Source: Saprospirales bacterium
GTDB lineage: Bacteria; Bacteroidota; Bacteroidia; Chitinophagales; Saprospiraceae
DNA: 54,454 bases
Direction: 5' to 3'
NCBI GenBank assembly: GCA_002698985.1
Contig: PAAY01000077.1
Span: 1 to 54,454, forward strand
The notes beneath the pieces were generated by a model that worked only from the letters and a program-made list of their open reading frames with translations, was not told where the DNA came from and did not search any database. How positions within the stretch are numbered: the first letter of the stretch is position 1; every line of letters starts with the position of its first letter. Both the position numbers and the translations under genes were made by a program. Shown here one piece after another: positions 7,070 to 16,692 of the stretch.

Positions 7070-10000
7070 ATGACGAATCTTACAATCCCAGCCTCAACGA
7101 GGTATGTCCAAAACTTGATGCTCATCTTGATTGGCCTTTTCTCGGTCAATCTGCCGGCACAAACCACTTGTGATCCGGCTGCAGAATTCAGCTACGATGC
7201 TTCGGCCTATTGTCAGAACGGTGCCAATCCGGTAGTTTCCCACACTACGGGGGTTGACGGATCGTACACCTACGTCGTTGTGTCAGGTGGTCCCACCTTG
7301 TCGCTCAACCCATCCACCGGTGATGTTGACCTCAGTGCCAGCGACGCCGGCATTTACGAAGTGACCAATACAGTCAGTTCCGGTGGCGGCAACGGTCCCA
7401 TGCTCATTGCCGGCGTCGTTGACGGCCCCTTGAGTGGCGGCACACCCAAAGCCATCGAATTTTATGTAGGAACCGCCATCAATGACCTCAGTGAATACGG
7501 CTTCGGCTCCGCCAACAATGGTGGTGGCTCTGACGGGCAAGAGTTTACCTTCCCCGCAATAGCTGTTCCGGCTGGCACCCGCATCTGGGTGGCTTCGGAA
7601 ACGGCCAATTTCAACGCATACTTCGGTTTTAACCCCGATTATACCTCTTCAGCCGCCAGCATCAATGGCGATGATGCCATCGAGTTGTTCCACAATGGCG
7701 TGGTGATCGATGTGTTTGGCGACATCAACCAGGATGGCTCCGGCACGCCCTGGGAATATACAGATGGCTGGGCATACAGGGTCAACAATACCGGCCCTGA
7801 CGGCAGTACATTTATCCTTTCAAACTGGACTTTCAGCGGCCCAAATGCATTGGATGGCACCACCACCAATGCCACGGCACCCAATCCATGGCCGATTGGC
7901 ACCTATACTTCAGGTTCAGCTGCTGCCACCTGTACCCAAACCATAGAAATAGTAGCCCCGCCAACCGCTGACGCCGGCCCCAATCAATTGGTTTGCGAAG
8001 GCGATTTTGCACAACTTGCGGCAAGCGGCTCCGGTACCTGGTCAGGAGGAGCAGGCTCCTTTTCTGACGTAAATGATCCTGCGGCCACGTACACTCCTGC
8101 AGCTTCCGAAGCCGGTTCTGTGGTTGTTCTGACCTGGACGGTTACAGCGGCAGCCACCGGAGTTTGCACCAGTGCCATCGATGAAGTGAATATCACAGTG
8201 CTGGAGGCGCCCGATGCGGAGTTTTCCTACGATGCCAGTGAATACTGTCCCAATGCTGCCAATCCCGTGGTTTCACATACTACCGGCTCCGATGGGGTCT
8301 ATACTTATGTAGCTGTCAGTGGCGGCCCAATGCTGGCCCTCAACTCCGAAACCGGTGCCATCGACATTGCCTCCAGTGACAACGGCACTTACGAAGTGAC
8401 GAATACCGTAGGTGGCTGCGGCAACCTGGTTATTTCAGGTGTTATCGATGGACCCGTGACGGGAGGTTTACCGAAGGCAGTAGAATTCTACGCCCTTACC
8501 GACATTCCGGACCTGAGCATTTATGGCTTCGGCTCCGCCAACAATGGTGGTGGTTCCGATGGTCAGGAATTCACTTTTCCTGCAGATGCGGTGTCTGCTG
8601 GCACCTACATTTGGGTGGCCACTGAAGCCGCTGTTTTTGAAAGCTTCTTCGGCTTTCCGCCAACTTATACGGACAACCTGGCCCCGTCCATCAACGGCGA
8701 CGACGCCATCGAGCTGTTCTGCAACGGAATGGTGATTGATGTTTTTGGTGACATTAACCAGGATGGTTCCGGAACAGCCTGGGAATATACAGACGGGTGG
8801 GCTTACCGCCAAAACGATACCGGCCCTGACGGATCCTTCTTCAACATCAATAACTGGAGCTTCAGTGGGCCGAATGCCCTGGACGGCTTCAATACCAATG
8901 CAGCCGCAAACAACCCATTTCCCGAAGGAACATTTTCTTCTTCGTCAAATGGGATTTGTGCCGATGACCAACATACCGTAACCATAACTATTGATGACAC
9001 GGAAGCCCCGGTGCTCAGTTGCCCGGAAGACATGGTCATTACCCTCGGCCCTGGCCTGTGTTCCAAAATTGTCAACTTCTTCATTACAGCTACCGACAAC
9101 TGCGATCCGAACCCCGTCATCGAGCAAACCGGAGGTGATGTTGGATCCGGTGATCATTTCTACATCGGTGTGCACACCCTGGAATACACTGCCACCGACA
9201 CCGAGGGAAATCAGGGCACTTGCACCTTTACCGTTACAATCGAGGAATACCCGAACCCCGTGAGCACCCTTAGTTGCAACGACGATGTCCAGGCATCCCT
9301 GGATGGCAACGGCCAGGCTGTAATCGGAGCCGATATGGTACTGGAAGGTGGCCCTTATGGTTGTTACGATGATTACCTCGTTGACGTGTTGAATGAAAAT
9401 GGCGAGTCGCTTGGAAACATTCTGACTTGCGAAGACATCGGGTACAACTACACGGTAATGGTAACCGATCCGGATACCGGCAACAAGTGCTGGGGTCATG
9501 TCAAAGTGGAGGACAAAATGCCTCCGACCATCGATTGTTTTGACAGAACAATAGCCTGCTCACAGGATGTGGCACAGGTGCCTGCACCTGCCGCTTACGA
9601 CAACTGTGATGCTTCGCCGAGCGTGCAACTGGTGGAACTGGTATTGATCGACAATGATGCCTGCGACAACGATACCGTAACCTATCGCCGCACATGGGTG
9701 GCTTATGACGATTACGAAAATGAATCCCTCACTTGCAGCGAGCTCGTTTATGTCATTCGTCCAAACAATGTGAATTTCCCCAATGACATCGCCTGGCACT
9801 GTGAGCAGTACGCTGCTTATCCCAACATTACAAATGCTACTTCGCTTCACAGTGGGGTCACCGATACCGATCCGTCAGATTATGACATCGATGTGTCTGC
9901 CAATCTTTCTCCTTTCATCTTGCAGGCTACTGGCTCCGGCATTCCCGAAGGGCTGGATGGCGAACACTGCATGTACGGCTATGTTTATGCCGACGAGATC

Positions 10001-13000
10001 CTCGAAATCTGCGGAGGGGCACCCGGTGTGTTCAAGATCAAGCGCACCTGGACGGTGCTGGATTGGTGCACCAACAGCATCATTACCGAAGGTTTTGACG
10101 ACGAAAACGGCAACGGTGTGCAAGACCCCGGCGAAGAAACCGAAGACAACATTCAGGTCATCAAAGTGGCAGACTACCTGCCTCCGGTCATCACTGTGGC
10201 CGATGTGACCGTCAATGCCAACGTGCCTGCCACGCATCCGGATGTTTGCCGCAGCACCCAGGCCATGCCGCTGCCACTGGTCACTGACAATTGCTCAGGT
10301 GTGGCCGACGTAAAAATTCTCACCCCAATTGGAGAGGCCATCAACGGCTACATCCCGCAACCGGGTCTTCCTTTGGGAACGCATACTATTACTGTATCAG
10401 CCGGTGATGCCTGCGGCAATTACACCACGGCTACTTTCACCCTTACAGTAGTGGATGGCATTGCTCCGACAGCCGTTTGCGACGAAATAACAGACGTAAA
10501 TCTTTCATCTGACGGACTTGCCGAAGTGTTCGCCGAGACCTTTGATGATGGCAGCCACGACAATTGTTGCCTCAGCCATTTTGAAGTCAGAAAAATGGAA
10601 GACAACTGCAACGACGGCCACGACGACACCGTATTCGGCCCGTCGGTAGTCTTCTGCTGCGAGGATGTGGAAAACAATCCGGTGACTGTAGTCTTCCGGG
10701 CTTATGACTGCTTCGACAACTACAACGATTGCATGGTTCAGGTGAATGTCAACGACAAGCAAAAGCCCGTTCTGCTCACCTGTCCTGGATCAGACCGCAT
10801 CAACTGTGATTTCTATGCTGAAAATATCGAGACCCAAATAGCTGGCCTCAGCGCTGAAGAGCAGAGCATTTTCCTCGACCAGTATTTCGGCTCGCCAACT
10901 TTCTCTGACAACTGCTTTTTCGACATCAATCGCACTGTGAATGTCAACATCGATCAGTGTCTGGAAGGATCCATTACAAGAACATGGCAGGCTGAAGACC
11001 CTGCCGGCAATACTTCCGGAACCTGTTCACAGACCATCTTCGTTGACCACGTTTCCGACTGGGTAGTGGAGTTTCCCGCTGACATCACCGTTGAGTGTGG
11101 ATCCACCGTACCGGATTTCGGCGAACCGGAGATTTTCTTCGAAACCTGTGAACTGGTGGCTGTTTCTTACGACGATGAGGTTTTCACCACGGTGCCGGAT
11201 GCCTGTTACAAAATACTCCGTACCTGGACCATTATCAACTGGTGCGTGGTAGGCGATGCCATCGACGAAGAAGTGGTGGAACAACCGGAAAGCCAGTTGG
11301 GCCTTCCTTTCCCCGCCTGCGACCTGGACGGCGATGGCGATTGCGACGACAGAACTTTCCGTGACAGCTGGAACGCTGATTCACAGCCCGGAGCCAATCA
11401 GGCTACTCAAATCACGGACCCGGACACCGACCTCGACTCTGACCCGTGGGATGGTTACATTACTTATCAGCAGACCATCAAAGTGATTGACACCGTTGAT
11501 CCGGTTTTCGCATTTGGTTGTGTCATTCCGGATGTAGTATTCAACAATTCTGATTGTTCTGCAACTTTCGAACTGCCAGAGCCGCCCGTTGACGAATGCA
11601 GTGGAGTTGTGAGCTTTGAAGTGACAAGCGACCTCGGAAGCGGATTCGGTCCTTTCAGCAATGTGGCTCCCGGCGTTTACAACGTCACCTACAAAGCCAT
11701 TGACAATTGCAACAACCAGGCAATCTGTGAGAGTACCGTCACCGTAAAAGACGGCAAGAAACCGACGCCCTACTGCAAGACCGGCATCGTTACCGAACTG
11801 ATGGACATGGATCCGCCGATGATCGAGGTATGGGCTTCTGACCTGGACGAGGGCAGCTTCGACAATTGCTCCACCGACCTGATCTATTCCTTCTCACAGG
11901 ATGTGAACGACCAGACTTTCACATTTACCTGCGACCATGTCGGCACCATCGTGGTGAACATGTGGGTAACAGATGAGGCCGGCAACCAGGATTACTGCCA
12001 GGTTTTCGTCGTGGTTCAGGACAACCTCGGACTTTGTTCCGGAACGCCGCTGGTTGCACTTGGCGGTAACATTGCCAACGAGGAGGACACACCGATACAG
12101 GATGTTTCCGTAACACTCAGTGGTACCAACAGCTCTGTTGCCACCACAGGTGCTGATGGCTCCTATGAGTTCAGCGGCATCGAGCAGGGCGGTGATTACA
12201 CCGTAGTTCCTGCCAAATCGTCAAATCCATTGAACGGTGTGACCACTTTCGATTTGGTTCTGATCACCAAACACATTTTGGGAACCCAGCCACTGGATTC
12301 TCCATACAAGATCATTGCAGCTGATGCCAACAAGTCGAACAGCGTGACCACCTTCGACCTTGTGGAATTGCGCAAACTGATCCTGCTTGTGAACGACGAG
12401 CTGCCGAACAATTCTTCCTGGCGTTTCGTTGACCGGAACTTTGTGTTCCCCAATCCGGCAGATCCGTTCCAGACTTCCTTCCCGGAAATCTACAATGTGA
12501 ACAACCTGCCGAGCGACAAGCTGGATGCCGACTTCGTGGCCATCAAGGTTGGAGATGTAAACCTCAGTGCGGTGCCCAATTTCAATGGTGGAGCTGAGGA
12601 ACGCAGCTTCAACGGAGAGTGGGGCCTGCGCACTGATAGCCGCAAATTCAAAGCCGGGGACTTGCTGGAAATTCCTGTGACCCTGGACGATGAAGCAGTT
12701 GAAGGCTTCCAGTTTACCATTGATTTTGACAACCGCAGCCTCGAGTTCGTGGATCTCAGCTCCGAGGTGCTTTCCAAAGAAAACTTCGGATTCAGGTTTA
12801 CCGAAAGGGGTGCCCTGACCGTAAGCTGGAACAGCCCGGATGCATCGTCTCAGCTTTCTGACGGTACTGAGCTCTTCAAGCTCGTTTTCAAAGCTGTTGC
12901 CGAAGGTGAATTGAAAAATGCACTCAGAATCAATTCCCGCTATACCCCTGCTGAAGCGTATGGCAACAGTGGTTCATTGATTAAACCGGTTCTGAGGTTC

Positions 13001-13276
13001 GATGATACCGATGAGGAGGTGTTGGTGTTGAGCAATTCGCCCAACCCCTTCAACGAAAGCACGACGATCTCTTTCAACATGCCGGAAGCCGGACAGGCCA
13101 GACTGACCATCAGCGACTTGTCGGGCAAACAGGTTTTGGTGATTGATCGTACCTTTGCAAAAGGATTGAACCAGGTGACCATCGGCAAAAACCAATTGCC
13201 AGGCACTGGGGTTTATTTTTACTCGCTTACAGCGGAGAATTATTCAGCTACGAGGAAAATGGTGCTGATCCACTAA
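7070..13276 (+). CDS. giant secreted HYR-type protein with dockerin, cohesin and T9SS sorting domain
   Basis: 2068 residues, predicted extracellular or cell-surface. An N-terminal signal peptide (about 1-31) is followed by two near-repeats, each a CNA/PKD-like strand region plus a lamin-tail-like module (about 38-285 and 383-628), then many cysteine-containing HYR/PKD-type beta domains marked by TDNC/DNC motifs (about 640-1650). A carboxypeptidase-regulatory-like domain (about 1660-1720) precedes a dockerin-like pair (two VTTFDLV helices, about 1722-1775; only the second has a near-complete calcium loop, D-x-N-x-S). A cohesin-like domain (about 1845-1965) and a T9SS type A sorting domain (about 1985-2068) end the protein. 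Asp/Asn/Cys richness is normal for such surface proteins. The cargo or ligand is unknown; adhesion or matrix roles are inference. Confidence 0.88.
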   Translation: MTNLTIPASTRYVQNLMLILIGLFSVNLPAQTTCDPAAEFSYDASAYCQNGANPVVSHTTGVDGSYTYVVVSGGPTLSLNPSTGDVDLSASDAGIYEVTNTVSSGGGNGPMLIAGVVDGPLSGGTPKAIEFYVGTAINDLSEYGFGSANNGGGSDGQEFTFPAIAVPAGTRIWVASETANFNAYFGFNPDYTSSAASINGDDAIELFHNGVVIDVFGDINQDGSGTPWEYTDGWAYRVNNTGPDGSTFILSNWTFSGPNALDGTTTNATAPNPWPIGTYTSGSAAATCTQTIEIVAPPTADAGPNQLVCEGDFAQLAASGSGTWSGGAGSFSDVNDPAATYTPAASEAGSVVVLTWTVTAAATGVCTSAIDEVNITVLEAPDAEFSYDASEYCPNAANPVVSHTTGSDGVYTYVAVSGGPMLALNSETGAIDIASSDNGTYEVTNTVGGCGNLVISGVIDGPVTGGLPKAVEFYALTDIPDLSIYGFGSANNGGGSDGQEFTFPADAVSAGTYIWVATEAAVFESFFGFPPTYTDNLAPSINGDDAIELFCNGMVIDVFGDINQDGSGTAWEYTDGWAYRQNDTGPDGSFFNINNWSFSGPNALDGFNTNAAANNPFPEGTFSSSSNGICADDQHTVTITIDDTEAPVLSCPEDMVITLGPGLCSKIVNFFITATDNCDPNPVIEQTGGDVGSGDHFYIGVHTLEYTATDTEGNQGTCTFTVTIEEYPNPVSTLSCNDDVQASLDGNGQAVIGADMVLEGGPYGCYDDYLVDVLNENGESLGNILTCEDIGYNYTVMVTDPDTGNKCWGHVKVEDKMPPTIDCFDRTIACSQDVAQVPAPAAYDNCDASPSVQLVELVLIDNDACDNDTVTYRRTWVAYDDYENESLTCSELVYVIRPNNVNFPNDIAWHCEQYAAYPNITNATSLHSGVTDTDPSDYDIDVSANLSPFILQATGSGIPEGLDGEHCMYGYVYADEILEICGGAPGVFKIKRTWTVLDWCTNSIITEGFDDENGNGVQDPGEETEDNIQVIKVADYLPPVITVADVTVNANVPATHPDVCRSTQAMPLPLVTDNCSGVADVKILTPIGEAINGYIPQPGLPLGTHTITVSAGDACGNYTTATFTLTVVDGIAPTAVCDEITDVNLSSDGLAEVFAETFDDGSHDNCCLSHFEVRKMEDNCNDGHDDTVFGPSVVFCCEDVENNPVTVVFRAYDCFDNYNDCMVQVNVNDKQKPVLLTCPGSDRINCDFYAENIETQIAGLSAEEQSIFLDQYFGSPTFSDNCFFDINRTVNVNIDQCLEGSITRTWQAEDPAGNTSGTCSQTIFVDHVSDWVVEFPADITVECGSTVPDFGEPEIFFETCELVAVSYDDEVFTTVPDACYKILRTWTIINWCVVGDAIDEEVVEQPESQLGLPFPACDLDGDGDCDDRTFRDSWNADSQPGANQATQITDPDTDLDSDPWDGYITYQQTIKVIDTVDPVFAFGCVIPDVVFNNSDCSATFELPEPPVDECSGVVSFEVTSDLGSGFGPFSNVAPGVYNVTYKAIDNCNNQAICESTVTVKDGKKPTPYCKTGIVTELMDMDPPMIEVWASDLDEGSFDNCSTDLIYSFSQDVNDQTFTFTCDHVGTIVVNMWVTDEAGNQDYCQVFVVVQDNLGLCSGTPLVALGGNIANEEDTPIQDVSVTLSGTNSSVATTGADGSYEFSGIEQGGDYTVVPAKSSNPLNGVTTFDLVLITKHILGTQPLDSPYKIIAADANKSNSVTTFDLVELRKLILLVNDELPNNSSWRFVDRNFVFPNPADPFQTSFPEIYNVNNLPSDKLDADFVAIKVGDVNLSAVPNFNGGAEERSFNGEWGLRTDSRKFKAGDLLEIPVTLDDEAVEGFQFTIDFDNRSLEFVDLSSEVLSKENFGFRFTERGALTVSWNSPDASSQLSDGTELFKLVFKAVAEGELKNALRINSRYTPAEAYGNSGSLIKPVLRFDDTDEEVLVLSNSPNPFNESTTISFNMPEAGQARLTISDLSGKQVLVIDRTFAKGLNQVTIGKNQLPGTGVYFYSLTAENYSATRKMVLIH
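7181..8950 (+). repeat. tandem duplication inside the giant secreted protein gene
   Basis: A module of about 740 bases beginning at 7181 (protein AEFSYDASAYC) recurs at about 8215 (AEFSYDASEYC). The two share long identical peptides such as YGFGSANNGGGSDGQEFTFP and VIDVFGDINQDGSGT. They are separated by a spacer of about 95 residues carrying one beta domain. Confidence 0.85.
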
Positions 13277-13313
13277 AAGCACCTGACACATACAAGAGAA
13301 TAACCAATGCGAA

Positions 13314-13342
13314 GGGGTGCCGCTGTGGCGGTGCCCCTTTCT
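13314..13342 (+). terminator. rho-independent terminator of the giant protein gene
   Basis: GGGGTGCCGC, loop TGTG, GCGGTGCCCC then TTTCT. The stem contains two G-U pairs in RNA. It lies 38 bases after the stop codon. Confidence 0.75.
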
Positions 13343-13356
13343 GTTGTTTGGAATTT

Positions 13357-13410
13357 GAGGATTATGAGGATTATGAGGATTATTAGGATTATAGGGATTA
13401 TGAGGATTAT
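13357..13410. repeat. nonamer array (GAGGATTAT)x6
   Basis: Six units of GAGGATTAT, two of them varied (TAGGATTAT, AGGGATTAT), followed by a G-run. The reverse complement words ATAATCCTC recur in the array at 45120-45180. Confidence 0.85.
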
Positions 13411-13449
13411 TGAGGGGGGGAGGCTCCAGCCGTTTGCGATCAATATCTT

Positions 13450-13527
13450 CCCTAAACCCTAAACCCTAAACCCTAAACCCTAAACCCTAAACTCTAAACT
13501 CTAAACTCTACACCCTAAACTAAACAG
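13450..13527. repeat. plant-telomere-like heptamer array (CCCTAAA)n abutting a start codon
   Basis: Six perfect CCCTAAA units (13450-13491), then CTCTAAA twice, CTCTACA, CCCTAAA and CTAAACAG. The array runs directly into the ATG at 13528 with no spacer. The minus strand holds six consecutive TTTAGGG units. Confidence 0.9.
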
Positions 13528-13752
13528 ATGAATCAGGAAATCGGAAAATGGCTTTTGGTTGCAGGTCTGCTGCTGATCGTGGCGGGTCTCATTGTCTTTT
13601 TCTTCGGAAACAAGCTGGGCTGGATAGGGCATTTGCCCGGCGATATCCGGATAGAGCGGGAGAACTTCCGTTTCTATTTCCCGATCACCACCATGATTCT
13701 GTTCTCCATTGTGTTGTCCTTGATTTTAAGGTTGATTAGGTCCATCCTGTAA
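13528..13752 (+). CDS. DUF2905 family small membrane protein
   Basis: 74 residues with two membrane segments (about 7-26 and 52-72). The central motif LGWIGHLPGDIRIERENFRFYFPITT is the hallmark of DUF2905, an inner-membrane family of unknown function with a normal length of about 70. The start ATG is preceded without gap by the heptamer array, so the ribosome would meet repeat RNA. It is tail-to-tail with the Ton operon across a shared terminator. Confidence 0.88.
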   Translation: MNQEIGKWLLVAGLLLIVAGLIVFFFGNKLGWIGHLPGDIRIERENFRFYFPITTMILFSIVLSLILRLIRSIL

Positions 13753-13757
13753 CAAAG

Positions 13758-13784
13758 AAAGGGCAGGAACCACGTCCTGCCCTT
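13758..13784. terminator. bidirectional terminator between DUF2905 gene and tonB
   Basis: AAAGGGCAGGA, six-base loop, TCCTGCCCTTT. The near-perfect stem with A/T flanks serves both convergent genes. Confidence 0.8.
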
Positions 13785-13810
13785 TCAGAGTAATGGTAAT
13801 GGATTGAAAC

Positions 13811-14680
13811 TTATTTCAGACGGAACTCATAGCGAATGGTTCCGCACTGTTTGTCAACATTTCCTTCGGAAAAGCGCCATGCGAAGGCATTTTGCTTGGC
13901 CAGGCTGATCAATTTGGTATCAGCGGTAGTTGAGCCTTTGAGCAGGTATTCGGCACTGATCACCTTTCCGTTCTTGTCCACGCAAACTTCGAGGACTACT
14001 GTGCCTTGTTCCTGGCTGTTGTCTTTGATGGGGGGGCCTTTGCGCATCACACCACGGCCGCTCAAGCCACCTCCGACCACACCGGCGCCACTGGAGATGC
14101 CTTCGAGGGCGCTGGCATTGGGATCACCGCTAGGATCTCCCTGGTTGCCGGGCTTACCGGTGTTGCCTTTGCCTTTGCCGGAACCGCTGAGGCCGCCTGC
14201 AATCTGATCTTTCAGTCGCTGAGCTTCAGCTTCCTTGCGTTTGCGCTCTTCCTCTGCTTTACGATTGGCTTCAGCTTCTGCCTCTTTGCGTTTGCGCTCT
14301 TCTTCTGCCTTTTTTCGGGCTTCTTCTTGTTGCTTTTTCTTGAGCGCAGCAGCGGCCGGGTCTTCGGTGGTCTTCACTTCTTTTTGCACCGGTTTTTCTT
14401 CGGCCTTTGGCTGTGGTTTGGGAGGAGGAGTTGCTTCCTCTTGCGGTTTTTCTGCAACTTCCTTCACAGGTTCTGCCGGGCTGCTTTCAGCGGCATTTTC
14501 ATCACCCTGACCAACATCGGGTATGCCCAGGTTAACGAGTATCCCGCCGGGTTCAGGTGGTGGCACCTGGTATTTGAAACCGTAAAAGGCTGCGATGAAA
14601 ATAATCAGCGTGTGAAACACCACGCTGAAGATGAGTCCTTTGCGTTTGTTTTCCTTTTCAGTTCTGGTTACCTCTTCCAT
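13811..14680 (-). CDS. TonB-family energy transducer
   Basis: 289 residues. The N-terminal cytoplasmic stub is followed by one membrane anchor (about 16-36), a proline/glutamate-rich and then Lys/Glu/Ala-rich coiled stretch (about 60-155, with KAEEERKRKEAEA repeats), a Gly/Ser-rich linker with GKGKGNTGKPGNQGD, and a C-terminal TonB-like fold (about 220-289: GTVVLEVCVDKNGKVISAEY). It would carry proton-motive energy from ExbB/ExbD to outer-membrane receptors such as SusC. A GTG one codon upstream also exists; the ATG at 14680 is preferred. It is the last gene of the exbB-exbD-exbD operon. The Lys/Ala-rich middle also recalls TolA, so a Tol-like role is possible. Confidence 0.88.
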   Translation of the reverse strand: MEEVTRTEKENKRKGLIFSVVFHTLIIFIAAFYGFKYQVPPPEPGGILVNLGIPDVGQGDENAAESSPAEPVKEVAEKPQEEATPPPKPQPKAEEKPVQKEVKTTEDPAAAALKKKQQEEARKKAEEERKRKEAEAEANRKAEEERKRKEAEAQRLKDQIAGGLSGSGKGKGNTGKPGNQGDPSGDPNASALEGISSGAGVVGGGLSGRGVMRKGPPIKDNSQEQGTVVLEVCVDKNGKVISAEYLLKGSTTADTKLISLAKQNAFAWRFSEGNVDKQCGTIRYEFRLK

Positions 14681-14793
14681 CACAATAAGTTTTGATGTAT
14701 GAATAACGCCGGAATGGTGGGGTCAAGTTGCATTGCCATACCTTTTTCCGAAGAGACAATAAGATGATGCACCCATTGCCGGGATTGCACAAT

Positions 14794-15192
14794 TTACTCT
14801 TCAGCGGCCAGGATGGCGTTGATCTGGTAGCGCATGGCAATGTCCATCACAAAGGCGACGTGCTTCACAGGCGTGCCTTTGGCCGGCGAAATGGTGATGT
14901 CAAGTGTGCCGGAAGACCTGCCTGCTTTCTTTGCCAGCGCTTCCTCGAGGGCTGTTGCACTCACCCTTTTCCCGTTCAGGTAGAAGTTTCCGCTTCGTGA
15001 AATGGAAACGTCGTCGGTTTTACTGTCCGATTTCAACCTGGCCTGCGAGGTGCCCGGCAGCTTCAGATTCAGCGAGTTGGGGGCCACCACACTTGAATTG
15101 AGGACGAAAAATATCAACAACAGAAAGATCATGTCCGTCAGTGAGGCCATGCTGAATTCTGCGTTGACTTTGCTCCGTTTTTTTAATGCCAT
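14794..15192 (-). CDS. ExbD/TolR family protein (second copy)
   Basis: 132 residues. Short cytoplasmic N-terminus (MALKKRSK), one membrane helix carrying the conserved proton-path aspartate D20 in ASLTDMIFLLLIFF, then a periplasmic domain of about 90 residues. It would work with the ExbB homologue as the ion-driven motor. It lies 108 bases after the first exbD copy. The N-terminal 35 residues of the two copies are nearly identical while the periplasmic parts differ, which suggests duplication followed by specialisation. Confidence 0.93.
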   Translation of the reverse strand: MALKKRSKVNAEFSMASLTDMIFLLLIFFVLNSSVVAPNSLNLKLPGTSQARLKSDSKTDDVSISRSGNFYLNGKRVSATALEEALAKKAGRSSGTLDITISPAKGTPVKHVAFVMDIAMRYQINAILAAEE

Positions 15193-15300
15193 GATTGGTT
15201 CATGCTTTTATATTCCTTGCCGGAAGTAGCCTGCTGTTCAGTTCCAATCAGTAAGTGGAATTCGCTATTAGCTGCTGGTCAGGCCACTTCAGTTTTGGCA

Positions 15301-15705
15301 TCAGCTGTTTTGTCGGGGCTGGGTAGCCAGGATGGCTTTCACCCTGAGCTTACCGGCCAGTTGAATAAGGTCCACAACGTGGTCAAAAGCCACGTCCTTT
15401 TGTGCAGCGATGGTCAAGGTGATTGAGGAAGATTCTTTTTGCTCTTTGATCCTCGACCTCAGTGCCTGCTCTATGGAGCGCAAGCTGCTGACTTGCCCTC
15501 CGTACAGGTATTGACCATTTTCGTCAACTTCAACCACCATGGTCACCGGGGCCACCGTGGTGGAATCTGATTCTGGCAGTTCAAAATTTGACAACTTGAC
15601 CAGCTTTGACGTTAAGACGAAAAAGATCAACAGCAGGAAAATGACATCGGTGAGCGATGCCATACTGAATTCTGCACTGGTCTTATTTCTGCGTTTAAGC
15701 GCCAT
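15301..15705 (-). CDS. ExbD/TolR family protein (first copy)
   Basis: 134 residues. One membrane helix with D20 in ASLTDVIFLLLIFFVLTS, then a periplasmic domain including VVEVDENGQYLYGG and the C-terminal VDLIQLAGKLRVKAILAT typical of ExbD. It lies 54 bases downstream of the exbB-like gene in the same operon. Having two ExbD proteins per ExbB is common in Bacteroidota and may give mixed ExbD dimers. Confidence 0.94.
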   Translation of the reverse strand: MALKRRNKTSAEFSMASLTDVIFLLLIFFVLTSKLVKLSNFELPESDSTTVAPVTMVVEVDENGQYLYGGQVSSLRSIEQALRSRIKEQKESSSITLTIAAQKDVAFDHVVDLIQLAGKLRVKAILATQPRQNS

Positions 15706-15759
15706 GGATAGTGGGATTGTGTTTTAACGATGAAGGAATTGGCCTTCGACAGGACCCGG

Positions 15760-16443
15760 TCAGGAAGAAGGCTCCTGCAGCAGGTCCATAAACTCCATGG
15801 TATAACGCTCCATTTTGTAAACAACCTTGTCAACGTTGACCACAAGCACATTGTAGGCGATGAATGCAATGATGCCCACGATCAAACCAAGTGCTGTGGT
15901 GATGAGGGCCTGGTAAATACCGCCAGCCAGCAATTGTGGCGTTACGTTCTGCTCTTTGGCCATGTTGAAAAAGGCGATGATCATACCCGTAACCGTTCCG
16001 AGGAATCCGATCATCGGGGCGGCACCTGCGATACTGGCCACGGTGGACAGGTTTTTCTCCAGTTTGAAGATTTCGAGGTTGCCTACGTTCTCGATGGCGG
16101 CGTCGATGTCGCGTAGGGGTTTGCCGATGCGGGCAAGACCCTTTTCCACCATTCTGGCAACGGGGGTGTCTGTGTTCTGACAGAGGGTGCGTGCAGCCTG
16201 GATGTTTCCGGAACTGACGTTTGCCCGGATGTTGTTCATGAAGTTCTGGTCAACCTGGCCGGCCTTTTTGATGGTCAGGTAACGCTCAATAAATATGTAA
16301 AGCGCTATCACTGACATGACCAGCAATACGATTACGATTATGACCCCAATCGGGCCTCCTGCAAAAAGTAGATCGAGAATGGATTCTTGTTCTGTGGTAC
16401 GCTCGATGTCGGTTACCTGCAAAAACAAGGTGTTTGGAAACAT
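15760..16443 (-). CDS. MotA/TolQ/ExbB proton channel family protein
   Basis: 227 residues, with three membrane helices at about 30-52, 130-160 and 178-200. The TolQ/ExbB signature GFLGTVTGMIIAF sits in the second helix and the third begins ALITTALGLIVGI. It forms the proton-conducting pentamer of the Ton (or Tol) motor with the two downstream ExbD proteins. It is the first gene of the operon, divergent from fadN across 315 bases. I found no strong -7 element for it; TAACTTTC at 16601-16608 on the minus strand is the nearest match. Confidence 0.94.
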   Translation of the reverse strand: MFPNTLFLQVTDIERTTEQESILDLLFAGGPIGVIIVIVLLVMSVIALYIFIERYLTIKKAGQVDQNFMNNIRANVSSGNIQAARTLCQNTDTPVARMVEKGLARIGKPLRDIDAAIENVGNLEIFKLEKNLSTVASIAGAAPMIGFLGTVTGMIIAFFNMAKEQNVTPQLLAGGIYQALITTALGLIVGIIAFIAYNVLVVNVDKVVYKMERYTMEFMDLLQEPSS

Positions 16444-16692
16444 GGGTGTTGGTTTTAGTTTTTACGTAGTTATGCTTGTTGATTGAATAAGCCCTGACCA
16501 CCATTTGTTCAGGCTTTTTCCGCCTTTTTTCGGCTGAGTATCAACTTGAAAAGTGGCCAGAGAACGACAGAACTTGCTGGAAAAGTGTCGCAAGCGGTGC
16601 GAAAGTTAGAGCTTTTTATGAATTCAAAGTCTAATATGGTGCGGATTGTGTTTTAGCAGCAAAATTGATGTTGGTAATCAATGACAGCTTGT

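Noticed and set aside
13357-13527. CRISPR array
   Set aside because: Units are 7-9 bases with no spacers and no cas genes nearby; they are simple tandem repeats.
13450-13527. True telomere of a linear replicon
   Set aside because: The array is internal, short, and followed at once by a normal gene.
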